A stretch of 18,434 nucleotides of DNA, taken from the NCBI GenBank assembly GCA_002509225.1, contig DAHL01000047.1:1-18434 (forward strand), written 5' to 3'. Below, piece after piece: positions 16,244 through 18,434 of this stretch (positions within the stretch are counted from its first letter, which is position 1; the number at the start of each line of letters is the position of its first letter). This DNA is from Euryarchaeota archaeon UBA102 (lineage in GTDB: Archaea; Thermoplasmatota; Poseidoniia; MGIII; CG-Epi1). A program made the position numbers and the translations under genes. A model generated the notes under the pieces. The model had not been told where the DNA came from, made no database searches, and was given only the letters and a program-made list of their open reading frames with translations.

Positions 16244-16250
16244 TTTTATA
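16244..16250 (-). promoter_or_regulatory. TATA box of the nfeD-SPFH operon
   Basis: TATAAAA on the minus strand. Transcription should begin near 16222, leaving about a dozen leader bases that contain the GGAG ribosome site. It lies about 45 bp from the divergent rRNA TATA box. Confidence 0.5.
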
Positions 16251-16292
16251 AGAACTTGTCTTTTTTATTTCTCCTCTATTTTTTTCATCAAT

Positions 16293-16323
16293 TTTAAATA
16301 GCCTCTTCTCCTCGCGACACCTC
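16293..16323 (+). promoter_or_regulatory. Core promoter of the 23S rRNA gene
   Basis: TATA box TTTAAATA (16293-16300), a pyrimidine spacer GCCTCTTCTC, then GCGACACCTC (16314-16323) covering the expected start site near 16322. Pyrimidine-rich DNA (16259-16285) lies upstream. The layout is repeated at the aglB promoter. It is the only promoter seen for the 23S gene, consistent with a stand-alone rRNA unit. Confidence 0.65.
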
Positions 16324-16482
16324 TTGTGCTTCATAGAGGCATGAGAACATACACCGTGCACTCGGGCTATGATGCTATAGTTCGGGGAAGTGACATAGGC
16401 CTCTGTGTAGCAATATGTTGGCCAATTACTGTCTAACCATACGCAGAAAATTCCTGGACGAAAGTCGAGCCGACGGCTACAA
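16324..16482 (+). ncRNA. 5' leader of pre-23S rRNA, about 160 nt
   Basis: Non-coding stretch between the promoter and the mature 23S end; no tRNA or 16S found. It can form a hairpin at 16359-16392: CACT and CGGGCTAT pair with ATAGTTCG and AGTG, with a GGGA bulge. A shorter element, cctct/agagg, straddles the left edge (16320-16339), and GGCC repeats lie at 16398-16401 and 16420-16423. Near the 3' end, GACGGC (16472-16477) is complementary to GCCGTC inside the 23S 5' end. The trailer that would form the long processing stem is beyond the window. Confidence 0.5.
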
Positions 16483-18434
16483 GCAGTTACTACGCCGTCT
16501 GGTGGATGACTAGGCTCAGCGGCCGATGAAGGTCGTGCCAAGCTGCGATATTGCTTTGGGGAGGCGCAAGGAGCCATTGATCCAAAGATCACCTAATAGG
16601 ACTTCCTTAGTTTTATACTAAATCCAGTTTATTCTGGATGGGGAACGCCCCGAATTGAAACATCTTAGTAGGGGCAGGAAAAGAAATCAAACGAGATGGG
16701 GTTAGTAAAAGCGATCGAACACCCCATAGGGCAATCCGAATCCCTTTGCGTAAGCATAGGGACATGTGGAGCGACTTGGTCATCTCCTAATTCTACAATC
16801 CGAAGTTCGTGTGGAACGCCGGTGCCATAGAGGGTGACAGCCCCGTAGGAGAAACAGAAAAGGAGAATTTCCAAGATTCAAGAGTAGTGTGCGTTGGATA
16901 TCGCGCATGAATTTGGGAGGTACTAACTTCCAACCCTAAATACTAGCTGAGACCGATAGCGCATTTAGTAGCGTGAGCGAAAGTTGTAAAGTATCCCTGA
17001 CGGGAGATTAGAAAGACCCTGAAATCAGACGGTTACAGACTGGTACAGCATGCAAGGGAAGATGCGGTTTTACCGCGGACCGATGTTGTACCGTTCGATT
17101 CGAAAATTGATCCATGGAGTTCCTATTATTGGCGAGGTTAAGCACGTAGGTGCGAAGCCGAAGGGAAACCGACAGCCCGCAGCCATTTCGTATGGTGAGG
17201 GGCGAGGTGCGCTCGCCTGGAGTCAATAGTTGGATACCCGAAGACAGTCGATCTATGCCTGGGCAGGGTGAAGCCCTCTGGAAAGAGGGTGGAGGCCCGC
17301 ACCGGTACTGATGTTCAAATCGTTCGGATGACCTGGGTATAGGGGTGAAAGGCCAATCTAGATTGTCAATAGCTGGTTCCTCTCGAAACTGCTCGCAGGC
17401 AGACCTTGGCAGAGATTGGGCGTGCGGTAGAGCACTGATTAGATGTTTAGGGGGCGAAAGTCCTCGGCGTTTTGTCAAACTCCGAATGTGCGTCCTTCGT
17501 AGAAGCCAGGCAGTGAGGTCACCGGGGTAAGCTTGGTGTCCGCAAGGAAAACAAACCAGACCGAAGTTAAGGTCCCTAAGTAATAACTAAGTGTTTTAGA
17601 ACAAATGGTGTTTTAGGGCACAGACAGCTGGGAGGTTGGCTTAGAGGCAGCCATCCTTTAAAGAGTGCGTAACAGCCCACCAGTCGAGTCTTATTGCCCA
17701 GAAAATGGACGGGACTAAGTTATTCACCGATACTTTGGGCCACCGTAAGGTGATGCGGTAGAGAGGCGTCGTGCGTGGGCAGAAGCAAGGGCGTGAGCTC
17801 TTGTGGACCGCGTTCGAATGAAAATCATGGAATAAGTAGTAGCGTAGACAGGTGAGAATCCTGTCCGCCGGAGGGGCTAGGGTTCCTCGACGATGTTTAT
17901 CAGTCGAGGGTTAGTCGATCCTAAGACCACTCTTAACAGAAGTGGTCGAAAGGGAAGCAGGTTAATATTCCTGCACCAGTTCACATTTTGTCCTATTCCT
18001 GACACATCGGGTCAGGCGGAGCACCCCTGTCAAGGTGTTCCCTTAATCAATAAAGTTGTGGAGAACCGTAATGGTGAGAAGCAATCTAAGATTTTGGAAG
18101 GGGGAGTATTTCCCTTCCGCTTTAGCCTGGTGTCCGTGAAAAGGGGGTAGGAGTCGTGTGATCTGTTCGTACCGAGAACTGACACAGGTGCCCCTAGGTT
18201 AGTAGCCTAAGGCGTCTCGGCAGAATCCAGGCAAGGGAACTCGGCAAAATAGCCCCGTATCTTTGGTATAAGGGGTGCCAGCTCTGTAAAGAGCTGGTCT
18301 CAGTGACTTGGGGACTCCGACTGTTTAGTAAAAACATAGGTGGCTGCTAGTCCGTAAGGATGTGTATAGCCGCTGAATCCTGCCCAGTGGCGGTATCTGA
18401 AACCCGGTTTCAACCGGACGAAGGACCGCTAAAC
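16483..18434 (+). rRNA. rrl: 23S ribosomal RNA, 5' two thirds (truncated by window)
   Basis: Large-subunit rRNA. The 5' end is set by alignment from memory with the haloarchaeal 23S start (GGCUACUAUGCC... versus GTTACTACGCC...), so it may be off by about ten bases. Conserved landmarks in order: CTGGTGGATGAC and GATGAAGGTCGTGCCAAGC; GAAACATCTTAGTA; GGTGACAGCCCCGTA (16836 on); GAAGGGAAACCGA; GGTGAAAGGCCAATC; the L11/GTPase-centre region with TTGGCTTAGAGGCAGCC and GAGTGCGTAACAGCCCAC (about 17636-17680); GGTTAATATTCCTG; GGCAAAATAGCCCCGTA; and CCTGCCCAGTG close to the end. The window stops at about E. coli position 1890, before the peptidyl-transferase ring. GC content near 50% by spot count argues for a mesophile. 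No large insertion or intron is apparent in this part. The gene is not preceded by 16S or tRNA-Ala. Confidence 0.97.

Noticed and set aside
16324..16482. Possible tRNA in the pre-23S leader
   Set aside because: No cloverleaf, T-loop or anticodon arm of correct spacing could be built; the hairpins seen are of other shapes.
16083..16592. Minus-strand frame spanning nfeD and the 23S start
   Set aside because: Crosses a protein gene, two promoters and rRNA; no protein-like features.
16665..18150. Several frames within the 23S region on both strands
   Set aside because: They lie inside clearly conserved rRNA sequence.
1..18434. CRISPR arrays, insertion sequences, integrases or defence genes
   Set aside because: No spaced direct repeats, transposase motifs or terminal inverted repeats were seen; the gene content is mostly housekeeping and cell surface.

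Overview
The window looks like chromosomal DNA of a mesophilic, AT-rich euryarchaeon, most likely of the Thermoplasmatota and possibly a marine lineage such as the Poseidoniales (Marine Group II) or Marine Group III. Several things support an archaeon: an AglB-type oligosaccharyltransferase, an archaeal type IV pilin, the archaeosine enzymes ArcS and RaSEA, archaeal Pth2, an archaeal/eukaryotic-type ProRS, an ER-type (Ser/His) signal peptidase, a PGF-CTERM-like surface anchor and TATA-box promoters. The 23S rRNA gene has no 16S in front of it. Instead it starts next to a divergent protein gene, and unlinked rRNA genes are a known feature of the Thermoplasma branch. The family assignment is inference; no database search was run.

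Layout. 1-113: the end of an unidentified upstream gene. 126-7682 (+): a giant 2323-residue AglB/STT3, followed by a small secreted, sequon-rich protein with a PGF-CTERM-like tail. 7699-7899 (-): an orphan 66-residue gene. 7941-8568 (-): a GC-richer type IV pilin gene with its own TATA box, strong Shine-Dalgarno and hairpin/poly-T terminator. 8597-11595 (-): an operon of a zinc-ribbon/Lys-rich protein, a signal peptidase and ProRS. 11608-14620 (-): ArcS, RaSEA and Pth2. 14635-16250 (-): NfeD and an SPFH/stomatin protein. 16293-18434 (+): promoter, about 160-nt leader and the first two thirds of the 23S rRNA gene, cut by the window edge.

How the genes fit together. AglB, the PGF-CTERM-like protein, the pilin and the signal peptidase all serve the cell surface: secretion, N-glycosylation and anchoring. 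NfeD and SPFH form a classic membrane-microdomain pair. ArcS and RaSEA together finish archaeosine in tRNA, and with Pth2 and ProRS make up the tRNA/translation content.

The most interesting signals are two. One is a roughly 1,400-residue arm of about fourteen beta-sandwich modules fused to the oligosaccharyltransferase. The other is a close match between the promoter of that gene and the 23S rRNA promoter: the TATA box, a pyrimidine spacer and an identical 10-nt block at almost the same distance. First genes of most other units have a TATA box about 26 nt from the start codon, suggesting leaderless mRNAs, while internal genes and the pilin often use Shine-Dalgarno sites.
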